Assembly (NCBI GenBank): GCA_009908535.1
Contig: JAAAOD010000078.1
Coordinates: 1 to 24,427 of the forward strand
Length of the DNA stretch: 24,427 nucleotides
DNA from: Verrucomicrobiota bacterium
Lineage (GTDB): Bacteria > Verrucomicrobiota > Verrucomicrobiia > Opitutales > Oceanipulchritudinaceae
Direction of reading: 5' to 3'
The notes below the pieces were generated by a model. That model worked only from the letters and a program-made list of their open reading frames with translations, did not search any database and was not told the origin of the DNA. Each line of letters starts with the position of its first letter. Position 1 is the first letter of the stretch. A program made the position numbers and the translations under genes. Shown here piece by piece: positions 1 to 7,580 of the stretch.

Positions 1-14
1 CGGTCTGACCCCTT
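1..14. repeat. Left-edge partial copy of the GGTCAGACC-type palindromic repeat
   Basis: The first 14 bases (CGGTCTGACCCCTT) are identical to 9052-9065, part of the right arm of the perfect palindrome at 9012-9071. In both places the element sits at the 3' end of a minus-strand gene and supplies the first bases of its stop codon, TTA on the plus strand. The rest of this copy would lie outside the window, so whether it is a full palindrome cannot be seen here. Confidence 0.6.
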
Positions 15-738
15 AGGCCGCCCCGCGGCGGTTGACGATGATTTCCGTGGGCCAGGCCGCCGCCTTGAGGTCAAGAAGGTAGCGGGTAGTGGTGGCGATG
101 TCGGCGGGATCGATGTAGTCACTTCCGGCGACACCGGTCATGGCCGTGGCCACCATGGCCGGGCAGATGGCGGCCGCGCGGATGCGCGGCTGCACGCCCT
201 CGTCGGCCAAGGCCCTGGTCAGCCCCATCATGCCGTGCTTGGAGGCGGCGTAGAGGCCGGTCCCGGCCCAGGCGTCGACCCCGCAGACGGAGGCAATGTT
301 AAGAATGGCGCCGCGGAGGGCGTCGGCGTCCTCCGGCTCGTTCCGCTCCATCCATTTCCATGCCTCCCGGGAACACCAGTAGGCGGAATAGAGATTCGTG
401 CGCATCACCTTGTCGAACAGCTCCGTATCCGAATCGGCGATACGCGTTCCCATCGCGCCCATGCCGGCGTTGTTGACCATGACATCGACCCGACCGAAGA
501 CGGAGGCCGTTTTCTCAACAAGGTCGACGCACTCCTCTTCCCGGGAAACGTCGCACACGAAGGGAAGGACGCCCGTTTCGTATCGTTTTTCCAGGTCGCG
601 CGCGACCTCTTCATTCTTTTCCTGCCGTCGTCCCGCGATGACGAGCTGCAAACCCACGGCGGCGAAGGCCCCGGCGATCGCTTTCCCGATGCCGCTGTTC
701 GCGCCGGTGATGATGGCGGTTTTTCCGTTCCAAGGCAT
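13..738 (-). CDS. Short-chain dehydrogenase/reductase (SDR family), NAD(P)-dependent
   Basis: A 241-residue cytoplasmic oxidoreductase of the classical SDR family, which usually runs 240-260 residues. The N-terminal Rossmann motif TGANSGIG binds NAD(P), an NNAG motif follows, and the catalytic set is a serine in NIAS and the YAASK tyrosine-lysine pair. The reading frame stays open far upstream (to 2094), but that part is antisense to the GH43 gene. The ATG at 736-738 gives the family-typical N-terminus (MPWNGKTAIITG) and has a modest AAGG six bases upstream. The substrate cannot be told from sequence; sugar or polyol, or 3-oxoacyl substrates, are all possible. It diverges from the GH43 gene with only 45 bp between, so co-regulation and a sugar-linked role are conceivable but unproven. 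Its stop codon overlaps the repeat at the left edge. Confidence 0.93.
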   Translation of the reverse strand: MPWNGKTAIITGANSGIGKAIAGAFAAVGLQLVIAGRRQEKNEEVARDLEKRYETGVLPFVCDVSREEECVDLVEKTASVFGRVDVMVNNAGMGAMGTRIADSDTELFDKVMRTNLYSAYWCSREAWKWMERNEPEDADALRGAILNIASVCGVDAWAGTGLYAASKHGMMGLTRALADEGVQPRIRAAAICPAMVATAMTGVAGSDYIDPADIATTTRYLLDLKAAAWPTEIIVNRRGAA

Positions 739-783
739 GCGGAACCTTGCCACAGGCTTCCCCTTCCCGCAAGTTGCCCCGAC

Positions 784-2373
784 ATGGCAGCGTTCCTGAC
801 CAATCCTGTTCTTTCCGGTTTTCATCCCGATCCCTCCCTCTGCCGTGCCGGCAACGACCTGTATCTCGCCACCAGCACTTTCGAGTGGTTTCCGGGCGTC
901 TGCGTCTACCACAGCCGCGATTTTCGTAATTGGCGTCTTTGCGCCCGCCCCCTGGACCGTCGCAGCCTCCTCGATCTTCTCGGCGTGCCCTGCGGCGGTG
1001 GCGTCTGGGCTCCCGCCCTGAGCTGGCACGACGGCTATTTCTGGCTGGTCTACACCAACATGCAGCACTTCGAGGGGAGCTTTAAAGACGCGCGCAATTT
1101 CCTCATCTGTGCCCCCACCATCCACGGGCCGTGGACAGAACCGGTCTTTCTGCACGCCAGCGGCTTTGATCCCTCCTTGTTCCACGATGCGGACGGGAGA
1201 AAGTACGTCCTCAGCCAGCGTTGGAATCCCTTCAAAGAGAACCCCTTCGACGGCATTCTCATCCAGGAGTACGATGCGCGCGCCCACAGCCTCCTCGGCG
1301 AGCCCCGGCTGCTCTTTGCGGGCACGGAACTTGGCGTGACCGAAGGGCCGCATCTTTTCCGCCATCGCGATTGGTATTTCCTTGTCTGTGCAGAAGGCGG
1401 AACCGGATGGAATCACGCCGTCACCGTGGCCCGCTGCCGCAGCCTCGAAGGACGGTGGGAAGTGCATCCGGAGAACCCCGTCCTCACCAGCGCCGAGGAT
1501 CCCGAACAACCTCTGCAAAAGGCCGGGCATGCCTCCTTTCTGCAACTGCCTTCCGGGGAATGGTACCTCGCCCACCTCTGCTCGCGCCCGATGCGGGAAG
1601 GGGACCGGCGCCTCTGTCCCCTCGGAAGGGAAACGGCCGTGCAGAGGATCGAATGGGGCGACGACGACTGGCCGCGGCTTGTGCACGGGGGTCGGCATCC
1701 CGCGGTTTCCGTGCCCGCCCCGGAATTGCCTCCGGAGGAGGGGACGGAAATCCCCGAACGACGCCCATTCACAGGAGACCGATTGCCAGGGGAATTCCAC
1801 AGCCTGCGCGTTCCCGTGAGCGCGGACTGGGCCAGCCTGCACCACCGCAACGGCTGGGTCCGCCTTTTCGGCGGACAAAGCCTCTGTTCTCCATTCCGCC
1901 AGAGCCTCCTCGCCCGCCGCATCCAGCACTTCGAGTGCCACTGCGCCACCCTGATGGAATTCCGTCCCCGCGACGATTCCACCGCCGCCGGGCTCGTCAT
2001 TTATTACAACCTGCGGAACTGGGCCTGCCTGCAGGTGACCGCGGACGGCGGTGGATCCGCCCTCCTCCGCCTTCTGCGGAGCGAGAACAGCCATTCGCCG
2101 TCAGTCCTCGCAGAGGAACCGCTTCCGGGCCGGAAAGCGCGCCTTGAGCTGCGACTGCTGATTGCTGGAGGCGAAGTCCGCTTCAGCTCCACCCCGCCGG
2201 ACGAAGAGGAGCCTCCGCGCGAAATTGGGCCGGCCCTGCCCTTCGCGCATTTTTCCGATGACTTCGTCGATGGCTGGGGCTTCACCGGTGTCTTCGCTGG
2301 AATCTGCTGTCAGGACCTGGCCGGGCACCGCCACCCCGCCGACTTCAAGTGGTTCGATTATTGTCATTCCTGA
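784..2373 (+). CDS. Glycoside hydrolase family 43 (beta-xylosidase / alpha-arabinofuranosidase type)
   Basis: A 529-residue protein with no signal peptide, so probably cytoplasmic and acting on imported oligosaccharides. The N-terminal five-bladed GH43 propeller covers roughly residues 5-310. The expected acidic triad is visible: Asp16 in HPDPS (general base), Asp129 in GFDPS (pKa modulator) and Glu187 in TEGPH (general acid). The start STFEWFPGV near residue 31 is typical of the XynB-like subgroup that cleaves xylo-oligosaccharides. The C-terminal part (about 330-529) matches the concanavalin-like domain that follows the propeller in that subgroup. The ATG at 784 places the NPVLSGFHPDPS segment at the family's usual N-terminal position; longer in-frame starts only add sequence antisense to the SDR gene. 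No clear Shine-Dalgarno sequence is visible. Xylosidase versus arabinofuranosidase activity cannot be separated by eye. Confidence 0.95.
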   Translation: MAAFLTNPVLSGFHPDPSLCRAGNDLYLATSTFEWFPGVCVYHSRDFRNWRLCARPLDRRSLLDLLGVPCGGGVWAPALSWHDGYFWLVYTNMQHFEGSFKDARNFLICAPTIHGPWTEPVFLHASGFDPSLFHDADGRKYVLSQRWNPFKENPFDGILIQEYDARAHSLLGEPRLLFAGTELGVTEGPHLFRHRDWYFLVCAEGGTGWNHAVTVARCRSLEGRWEVHPENPVLTSAEDPEQPLQKAGHASFLQLPSGEWYLAHLCSRPMREGDRRLCPLGRETAVQRIEWGDDDWPRLVHGGRHPAVSVPAPELPPEEGTEIPERRPFTGDRLPGEFHSLRVPVSADWASLHHRNGWVRLFGGQSLCSPFRQSLLARRIQHFECHCATLMEFRPRDDSTAAGLVIYYNLRNWACLQVTADGGGSALLRLLRSENSHSPSVLAEEPLPGRKARLELRLLIAGGEVRFSSTPPDEEEPPREIGPALPFAHFSDDFVDGWGFTGVFAGICCQDLAGHRHPADFKWFDYCHS

Positions 2374-2395
2374 GCAGTTTGTGTAGTTTGCTGTC

Positions 2396-3124
2396 ATGCC
2401 TCGGGGAGCCACGGTTTCCGATCTTCACCTGTTCAGTCATCACTCTCACTACAGGCGCTACTTCCGGCAGATCGAGCGCACCGCCGCCGAAGTCGAGGTC
2501 TTCGTCCTGAATGGGGATATTTTCGACTTCAAGTGGTCGCGTCATGGCATCTTCAGCCGCTCCGTGCTTGCCGCAAGCCACTTCCTTGAGGACCTTTGCC
2601 TCCCGAACCCCCAGTGCAGGTTCATCGTCATCCTCGGCAACCACGACGCCGTCCGGCCATGGATGAAGGCCCTTGACCAATTGCAGAGCGACCTCCCCAA
2701 CCTCGAATGGCACGAATTCGCCCACCGGATGGGGGACCGCCTGTTCCTCCACGGTGACGTCATCCACGCCGGTTCGAGCAATGCCGGTCTCCGCCGCTTC
2801 CGCGCGCGCCTGCGCAAACCCGCCAACGGACACTCCCTCCAGCGCTTTGCTCACGGGGCCGTACACCGGAGCCGTGTTCCCTGGATGGCCTTCCGGCTCC
2901 TTCCCAAGCGCGTTCTGGCCGCGCGGGTGCTTGCCTACCTTCGTAATGAAAACTGGCTACAAAATGGAAATATCCGGCACATCTACTTCGGTCACACTCA
3001 TGCGGACTTTCAGGATTTTCACTATAAGAATTTCACCTTCCACAATTGCGGCTCCGCCACCCGCGGCGGCCGTCTTCGCATCGTCGATTTTCCCGTCGCA
3101 CCCCGCCCTTCCCATGAAAAATAG
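2396..3124 (+). CDS. Calcineurin-like metallophosphoesterase, LpxH-like
   Basis: A 242-residue soluble protein carrying all the dinuclear-metal motifs of the calcineurin-like phosphoesterase fold in order: SDLH (residues 8-11), NGDIFD (39-44), GNHD (81-84), HGDVIH (119-124) and GHTH (199-202). The pattern and length resemble UDP-2,3-diacylglucosamine diphosphatase (LpxH) and its relatives, which hydrolyse a pyrophosphate bond in lipid A synthesis, but membership of that exact enzyme group is not certain. A general nucleotide or phospholipid phosphatase is the alternative. It begins 22 bp after the GH43 stop and its last 11 bases overlap the start of the next gene, suggesting joint transcription with the methyltransferase. 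Confidence 0.9.
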   Translation: MPRGATVSDLHLFSHHSHYRRYFRQIERTAAEVEVFVLNGDIFDFKWSRHGIFSRSVLAASHFLEDLCLPNPQCRFIVILGNHDAVRPWMKALDQLQSDLPNLEWHEFAHRMGDRLFLHGDVIHAGSSNAGLRRFRARLRKPANGHSLQRFAHGAVHRSRVPWMAFRLLPKRVLAARVLAYLRNENWLQNGNIRHIYFGHTHADFQDFHYKNFTFHNCGSATRGGRLRIVDFPVAPRPSHEK

Positions 3125-3770
3125 ATTCCAGTCCGGAGAGGAAGAACGCTATCACCGCCAGCGCGAACACATGGGGGCGGAACAACTCTTCAACCGCGGT
3201 ATTCGCAGCGAGCACGTCCTTGCCGCGATGCGCGAGGTTCCGCGCCACCGCTTCGTCCCTCCCGAAGACCGCCCCCTTGCCTACGCCGACGGCCCCCTGC
3301 CCATTGGGAAGGGACAGACCATTTCCCAGCCCTATGTCGTCGCCGCCATGACCGAGGCCGTCGATCCCGCTCCCGGGAAGCGCATCCTCGAGGTCGGCAC
3401 CGGCAGCGGTTACCAGGCTGCCGTCCTCGCCGCCACCGGGGCGGAAGTTTATTCCATCGAGCGCATCCCCGAGCTCGCCGCCTCCGCGCGCAAGGTACTG
3501 GAAAGCCTTGGCTACGCCGTCCACCTCAGCGTTGGCGACGGGACCCTCGGCTGGGCCGGGGCCGCTCCCTTCGACGGCATTCTCGTAACCGCCGCCCCGA
3601 AAGAGCTTCCCCCCTCCTTTGCGGAGCAACTGGTCGAGGGCGGCCGCCTCGTCATTCCCGTCGGTGCCTTGGACCAGACCCTGTACCGCTACGTCAAGCT
3701 GCCAGATGGCGAGCTCCGCGCCGAGGCCCTTTTCAGCGTCCGCTTCGTGCCCCTGCGAAAGGGGGAGTAA
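3114..3770 (+). CDS. pcm: Protein-L-isoaspartate(D-aspartate) O-methyltransferase
   Basis: A 218-residue SAM-dependent methyltransferase that initiates repair of isoaspartyl residues in aged proteins. The N-terminal half contains the family-specific block GQTISQPY (about residues 68-75). The SAM-binding glycine motif LEVGTGSGYQAA follows near residue 92, and motif IV-like sequence FDGILVTAA lies near 154-162. Length matches the bacterial PIMT family, about 205-220 residues. The chosen ATG overlaps the end of the metallophosphoesterase gene by 11 bases and has no Shine-Dalgarno sequence, so translation is probably coupled to the upstream gene. The frame remains open further upstream only as a shadow within the phosphoesterase gene. 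In Proteobacteria pcm often sits with surE or nlpD; the phosphoesterase neighbour here is different. Confidence 0.95.
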   Translation: MKNRFQSGEEERYHRQREHMGAEQLFNRGIRSEHVLAAMREVPRHRFVPPEDRPLAYADGPLPIGKGQTISQPYVVAAMTEAVDPAPGKRILEVGTGSGYQAAVLAATGAEVYSIERIPELAASARKVLESLGYAVHLSVGDGTLGWAGAAPFDGILVTAAPKELPPSFAEQLVEGGRLVIPVGALDQTLYRYVKLPDGELRAEALFSVRFVPLRKGE

Positions 3771-3814
3771 GCCTCCTGCCCGCCTCCGCATAAGGGGACT
3801 TTCTTGCGAAGATC

Positions 3815-3848
3815 GGTGCCCTTTATGGGAAGCCGACTTCCCGGCACC
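3815..3848. terminator. Stem-loop downstream of pcm
   Basis: Arms GGTGCC and GGGAAG (3815-3820, 3827-3832) pair with CTTCCC and GGCACC (3837-3848) around a CCGA loop, with a six-base bulge on the left arm. It lies 45 bp after the pcm stop and just before the promoter-like sequence at 3853. No T-run follows, so it is not a classic Rho-independent terminator; it may be a processing site, a weak terminator or an operator. Confidence 0.4.
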
Positions 3849-3852
3849 AATG

Positions 3853-3882
3853 TTTACATTTATAAATCCCATTCTGTATAGA
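3853..3882 (+). promoter_or_regulatory. Candidate sigma-70-type promoter for the gtrA-to-EEP cluster
   Basis: TTTACA at 3853-3858 is followed after 18 bases by TATAGA at 3877-3882, a fair match to -35 and -10 boxes inside an unusually AT-rich island. It sits directly after the hairpin and 80 bp ahead of the GTG start of the GtrA-family gene, which is the first gene of the plus-strand glycan cluster. Not experimentally supported. Confidence 0.45.
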
Positions 3883-3890
3883 CCGGCAAT

Positions 3891-3980
3891 TTGGCGGACA
3901 CGGCCTTTGCCGACGTACAGGCGAAATCCGCCCTTGCCAGTGCGGAGGAGGGAAACAACCTGTGGAAGTCCCCGGTATGA
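3891..3980 (+). other. Possible short upstream ORF or gene remnant (TTG start)
   Basis: From TTG 3891 a 29-codon frame with coding-like third positions (mostly G or C) ends in TGA at 3978-3980, overlapping an ATG at 3977 in the GtrA frame as ATGA. The peptide starts LADTAFADVQ and is rich in Ala, with no recognised domain. An in-frame TAG at 3879-3881 closes it upstream. It could be a leader peptide, the decayed 3' end of a lost gene, or chance. No start-proximal Shine-Dalgarno sequence is evident. Confidence 0.2.
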
Positions 3981-4507
3981 AACGCCGCATCAAGAAGTAT
4001 TTCACCTCCCACAGCCGTACGGCGCAGTTCCTGCGCTTTGCCACGGTCGGTGCCAAAGTCTCCGCCATCGATGCCGGGGGTGTTTACCTGCTGCCCTTTC
4101 TGTTCGGGATGAACCTGTACGTGGCCCGGTTGATCTCCCTCTCCAGCGCGATCCTCATCGGGTATTTGCTGAACCGCTACTTTACCTTCGGCAACCACCA
4201 TCGCGGGCCCTTCTTCCGGCAAATGGCCGGGCACGTCGGCGTTTTTATCATGGGCGGGCTCATCAACTACGGGGTCTTCACGATGCTGGTGAAACTGGGC
4301 CACCAGACTCTCGAAAGTAAATTGTACCTCTCGCTCCTTCCCCTCTTCGCCCTCTGGATAGGGGGCATTGTCGGCATGGCCTTCAATTTCGTCTTCAGCA
4401 AGTTGTTCGTTTTCCGGCACGGGCGGCCCTGCCGCGTCAGGAATTCGGACGAAGCGCCGCCGGTGGCGGAAATGATGCCCTCCGCCGAGGGCGAGGTCCA
4501 TCGCTGA
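3962..4507 (+). CDS. GtrA-family membrane protein
   Basis: A 181-residue inner-membrane protein with four predicted hydrophobic helices (about residues 24-48, 52-74, 88-110 and 121-150). The family signatures after helices 2 and 4 are present (NRYFTF and NFVFSKLFVF). GtrA-like proteins are thought to help move or flip polyprenyl-linked sugars used for surface glycan modification; the mechanism is not established. I chose the GTG at 3962 because AGGAGGG at 3946-3952 lies nine bases upstream, an ideal spacing. ATG 3977 (176 residues) is the alternative. The C-terminal 30 residues are soluble and unusual-looking but short. It is the first gene of a compact plus-strand cluster, six bases ahead of the sulfotransferase gene. 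Confidence 0.88.
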   Translation: MEVPGMKRRIKKYFTSHSRTAQFLRFATVGAKVSAIDAGGVYLLPFLFGMNLYVARLISLSSAILIGYLLNRYFTFGNHHRGPFFRQMAGHVGVFIMGGLINYGVFTMLVKLGHQTLESKLYLSLLPLFALWIGGIVGMAFNFVFSKLFVFRHGRPCRVRNSDEAPPVAEMMPSAEGEVHR

Positions 4508-4513
4508 GCCGTC

Positions 4514-5698
4514 ATGATGTTGCGGCTGCTGGCACGCTCTTTCCGCCTGCATCTTGGCTGTTTCGTCAGTTCGTTCGGGAGGGAAGGCCGCGAAGTGGCG
4601 CCGCTGGGGCCGCGGCGCTGGTGCTTTCTGCTCCTTCTTTTTCCCCTCGGCCTTGCCTTGCAGGGCCTGCACTGGCTGGGATTCCTTGCCGACGACCTCT
4701 TTTTCCGCGGCTGGCGCAGGGCGATTCCGCGGAAACCGGTCTTCATCACCGGACTTCCCCGCAGCGGAACAACCTTTGTCCACCGGCTCCTTGCAAGCGA
4801 CAGCGAGCAATTCAGCACCTTTTCCTTGTGGGAAGTGGTATTGGCTCCCTCGGTTTCGGAAAAGAGGATCCTGCGGACGCTGGCACGCCTCGACGGGCTG
4901 GTCGGCTCTCCGCTCAAGCGAGTGACAAGGGCCACTGTGCAACGGCTCTCCGGGGAATTTGGGGATATCCACGAGGTGGGCCCGCAAGCCCCGGAAGAGG
5001 ACTACCTTTGCCTGCTCCCCGTCGGCGGCTGTTTTCTGCTCTCCCTCGCCTTTCCTCAGCGTAAGGAGTGCTGGCACCTGGCCGATTTTCCCACGCTGCC
5101 GCAGGGCCTGCGCAAGGATCTGCTCGGGTACTACCGTCGTTGCCTGCAGGCGCACCAGTACGTGCGTGGCAAGGGACGGCGCATTCTCAGTAAAAACGCC
5201 GCCTTCGCCAGCTGGGTGCCGGATCTGCAAGGTGAATTTCCGGAGGCCACCTTTATCCTCTGCATTCGGGATCCTCAGCGGGGTCTTTCCTCGCAGTTGA
5301 GTTCCATTGTCCCCGCCCGCACTGTCTTCGGCGCGGACCCGGATGGAAAGGCGGCGGCGGCGGCATTTCCGCGTGTCTTCGCGGATGGTTACCGGATTCT
5401 CGCCGATGCAGTCGCGAAAGAAGTTCCTTTCGGGCAGCAGCAGGTGGCAATCCTCGACCAGCAGGACCTGCAGACGGACGCGGAAGGCTGCCTGCGGGCG
5501 GCCCTCGCCGAGCTCGGCATTTCACCCGGTGCCGGAATGGAAAACGCCCTCTCCCGGGAAGGGCGGCGCGCATCGCCGCATCAAAGCAGCCACCGGCACC
5601 GCGCGGAAGACTACCCGGTGGATATGGAGAATTTCCTTCCCAGGGTGCAAGCGCCCTATGCGCAACTGCGGGCCCGGCGTCCACGCGCAAAACCTTGA
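4514..5698 (+). CDS. Sulfotransferase family protein (PAPS-dependent type)
   Basis: A 394-residue protein with a hydrophobic segment at about 36-58 that may anchor it in the membrane. It has the two cofactor-binding signatures of sulfotransferases: the 5'-phosphosulfate loop FITGLPRSGTT (77-87) and the 3'-phosphate strand-loop FILCIRDPQRGLSS (247-260), with Arg252 and Ser260 as likely 3'-phosphate contacts. Members of this broad family (Sulfotransfer_3-like) transfer sulfate from PAPS to glycans, lipids or small molecules; the acceptor is not predictable. Flanking by a GtrA-family protein, a GT4 enzyme and a polysaccharide deacetylase points to a glycan or glycolipid acceptor. ATG 4517 is an alternative start one codon later. 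No PAPS-synthesis genes are in the window. Confidence 0.88.
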   Translation: MMLRLLARSFRLHLGCFVSSFGREGREVAPLGPRRWCFLLLLFPLGLALQGLHWLGFLADDLFFRGWRRAIPRKPVFITGLPRSGTTFVHRLLASDSEQFSTFSLWEVVLAPSVSEKRILRTLARLDGLVGSPLKRVTRATVQRLSGEFGDIHEVGPQAPEEDYLCLLPVGGCFLLSLAFPQRKECWHLADFPTLPQGLRKDLLGYYRRCLQAHQYVRGKGRRILSKNAAFASWVPDLQGEFPEATFILCIRDPQRGLSSQLSSIVPARTVFGADPDGKAAAAAFPRVFADGYRILADAVAKEVPFGQQQVAILDQQDLQTDAEGCLRAALAELGISPGAGMENALSREGRRASPHQSSHRHRAEDYPVDMENFLPRVQAPYAQLRARRPRAKP

Positions 5699-5708
5699 CC
5701 CCGCCGCC

Positions 5709-6818
5709 ATGGGTGGCGTTCCTGAGGTAATGCGCGATCCACAAGAACTGCGCGTGGCTATTTTCTCCGACTCGATGTCTGAACGCAATGGAGCCGGAGC
5801 TTATTACCACGACCTCCTTGCCCAGCTTGCACCAAGGGTGGGCACGGTCGAAATTTTCCAGCCCGCGCAAAAGTCGCGATTTCTTTTTCTCGCCCTTCCC
5901 CTCCCCGGCGACTCCACCCAGAAGCTCATTACGCCCAACGTTTTCCGTTTGCGAAGGGCCTATAAAAAACTGCAGCCGAACGTGGTCATCGCGGTAACCC
6001 CGGGTCCTTTCGGAATGCTGGGCCTCTGGTACGCTCGCCGCGGAAAGACCGGCTTCATCACCGCTTTTCACACCCATTTCGAGGAACTGGTAAAACTGTA
6101 TGGGGACACCCTCTTCTTCCGGATCTCTCACCGGTACCTTGTCTTCATCAACAAGATCCTCTGCAGGCGCAGCCGGGTCGTCCTCGTCAATAACGGCGAC
6201 CTCGTAAAAACGGTGAAGGAGCTGAATGCGCCAGCGGTGGAAATTATGGGAACGCCCCTTCCGCCGGTGTTCCTCCGGAAAGAGCAGGTGTCGCCGCCAA
6301 AACCTTTCCGACGGGTTCTCTTCGCCGGCCGCCTCGCGCCCGAAAAGAACCTCCCCGCCGTCATGGAGGCCGCCCGCGCCCTCCCCGACCTCGAATTCGT
6401 CCTCGCCGGTGAAGGTCCCCTGCGCAAACAACTGGCCAGGGAAGCGGAAACCATGCCCAACGTCCGCATGACCGGCTGGCTGGAACGGGAGCAACTTCTC
6501 ACGGAGATGGATCAGTGCAATGTTCTCCTGTTGCCCTCCTACCACGAGACCTTCGGCACGGTCGCCCTCGAGGCCATGGCGCGGGGCCGTCCCGCCCTCG
6601 TGTCCGAGAAGGCCGGCATCCACCACTGGAGTGTCCTCCAAGACGCCCTTTTCACCGTTCCCACCGACAAGCCTCTCGTCGATTTCCTGCGCCCGCTGCA
6701 GGAAAAGGAAGCCGCTTTCTGGGAGGACAAGGCCGCGGCCGCCCGCCGCGCAGCGGAACAGTTGAACGCGGAGACGATTGACCAGTGGGTGGACCTGCTC
6801 CAGCGGCATTCCAGTTGA
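5709..6818 (+). CDS. GT4-family glycosyltransferase (GT-B fold)
   Basis: A 369-residue retaining glycosyltransferase. The N-terminal domain has a glycine-rich acceptor-site region (RNGAGAY, about 26-32) and the TPGPFGMLGL and AFHTHFEEL segments (97-106, 119-127) seen in diacylglycerol- and phosphatidylinositol-type glycosyltransferases such as SqdX/MgtA relatives. The C-terminal domain has the nucleotide-sugar signatures FAGRLAPEKN (205-214) and the EX7E motif from Glu280 to Glu288 (HETFGTVALE). A lipid acceptor is therefore plausible but not proven. I start it at ATG 5709, ten bases after the sulfotransferase stop; ATG 5730 is equally compatible with the family N-terminus. Neither start has well-spaced Shine-Dalgarno support, and in-frame sequence further upstream lies within the sulfotransferase gene. 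Confidence 0.93.
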   Translation: MGGVPEVMRDPQELRVAIFSDSMSERNGAGAYYHDLLAQLAPRVGTVEIFQPAQKSRFLFLALPLPGDSTQKLITPNVFRLRRAYKKLQPNVVIAVTPGPFGMLGLWYARRGKTGFITAFHTHFEELVKLYGDTLFFRISHRYLVFINKILCRRSRVVLVNNGDLVKTVKELNAPAVEIMGTPLPPVFLRKEQVSPPKPFRRVLFAGRLAPEKNLPAVMEAARALPDLEFVLAGEGPLRKQLAREAETMPNVRMTGWLEREQLLTEMDQCNVLLLPSYHETFGTVALEAMARGRPALVSEKAGIHHWSVLQDALFTVPTDKPLVDFLRPLQEKEAAFWEDKAAAARRAAEQLNAETIDQWVDLLQRHSS

Positions 6819-6828
6819 CAGCGAATCC

Positions 6829-7545
6829 ATGGGTAAACCGCTGAACGCGCTCCTTTCCCTTCATGATGTCATGCCGGAGACGCTTGACCGGGTGGAGGAA
6901 ATCCTGCGCCTGCTGCGGAAAAACCGCCTTTCCCCCTGCACCCTGCTGGTCGTACCGGGCAAGGACTGGTCACCGACGGACCTTGCCCGCCTCGAGGCAT
7001 GGGCGAAGGAAGGCTGGCTCCTCGCCGCCCACGGCTGGAAACACAAGGCGGACAGGATCCAAGGCGGGTACCATCGGTTTCACTCCATGGTCCTCTCGCG
7101 CGATGTCGCTGAACACCTGGAAAGGGACAGCAAGGGAATCCTCGCCCTCATGGCCCGCTCCGGGCAATGGTTTGTCGAAAACGGTTTTTCCCGCCCTCGC
7201 CTCTACGTCCCACCCGCATGGGCCCTCGGCTTTCTGCGCGGACCGGATCGTTCCGCCGTCCCCTTCCCCATGGTGGAAACGCTCACCGGCGTCATCCGGT
7301 TCAATGGGCGGCAGCGGCGGCAACGCCGGCTCCCGCTTTGTGGTTATGAAGCCGATACACGCGCAAGAGCGCGGTTCCTGCATTGCTTCAACGCATCCCA
7401 ACGCCTCCTTGCCAGATCCAGTGGTCGTCCCCTGCGCATATCCATCCACCCGGACGACCTGTCCCTTCACATGGGGGAACGCTTGCGAAGCGATCTTCAC
7501 CGTCCGCTCGTACCGCTTTCCTACGAATACGCCGTGCCTGCTTGA
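6829..7545 (+). CDS. DUF2334-type polysaccharide deacetylase
   Basis: A 238-residue protein of the NodB-like deacetylase superfamily. The metal and catalytic elements are visible: LSLHDV with Asp13, HGWKH (His68 and His72) as metal ligands, YVPPAW (126-131), and the C-terminal SIHPDDL (about 205-211). No signal peptide is seen, so it may act on a cytoplasmic or membrane-face substrate, such as an N-acetylated lipid-linked sugar made by the neighbouring GT4 enzyme. It starts ten bases after the GT4 stop, supporting a joint operon. ATG 6829 is preferred over an upstream in-frame ATG at 6778 because the family begins right at the LSLHDV strand. The substrate is inferred only from context. Confidence 0.88.
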   Translation: MGKPLNALLSLHDVMPETLDRVEEILRLLRKNRLSPCTLLVVPGKDWSPTDLARLEAWAKEGWLLAAHGWKHKADRIQGGYHRFHSMVLSRDVAEHLERDSKGILALMARSGQWFVENGFSRPRLYVPPAWALGFLRGPDRSAVPFPMVETLTGVIRFNGRQRRQRRLPLCGYEADTRARARFLHCFNASQRLLARSSGRPLRISIHPDDLSLHMGERLRSDLHRPLVPLSYEYAVPA

Positions 7546-7580
7546 AGCGTTGTCGATTCCCGATTCGAAATTGAACTGTA

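Noticed and set aside
739..2094. Long minus-strand extension of the SDR frame
   Set aside because: It lies antisense to the GH43 catalytic domain, shows no domain, and the SDR family begins at the ATG at 738.
3860..5230. 456-codon minus-strand frame opposite GtrA and the sulfotransferase
   Set aside because: Charged, repetitive composition without a domain; the plus-strand genes are better supported.
5253..6830. 525-codon minus-strand frame opposite the sulfotransferase and GT4 genes
   Set aside because: Shadow frame; both plus-strand genes carry clear cofactor motifs and tight operon spacing.
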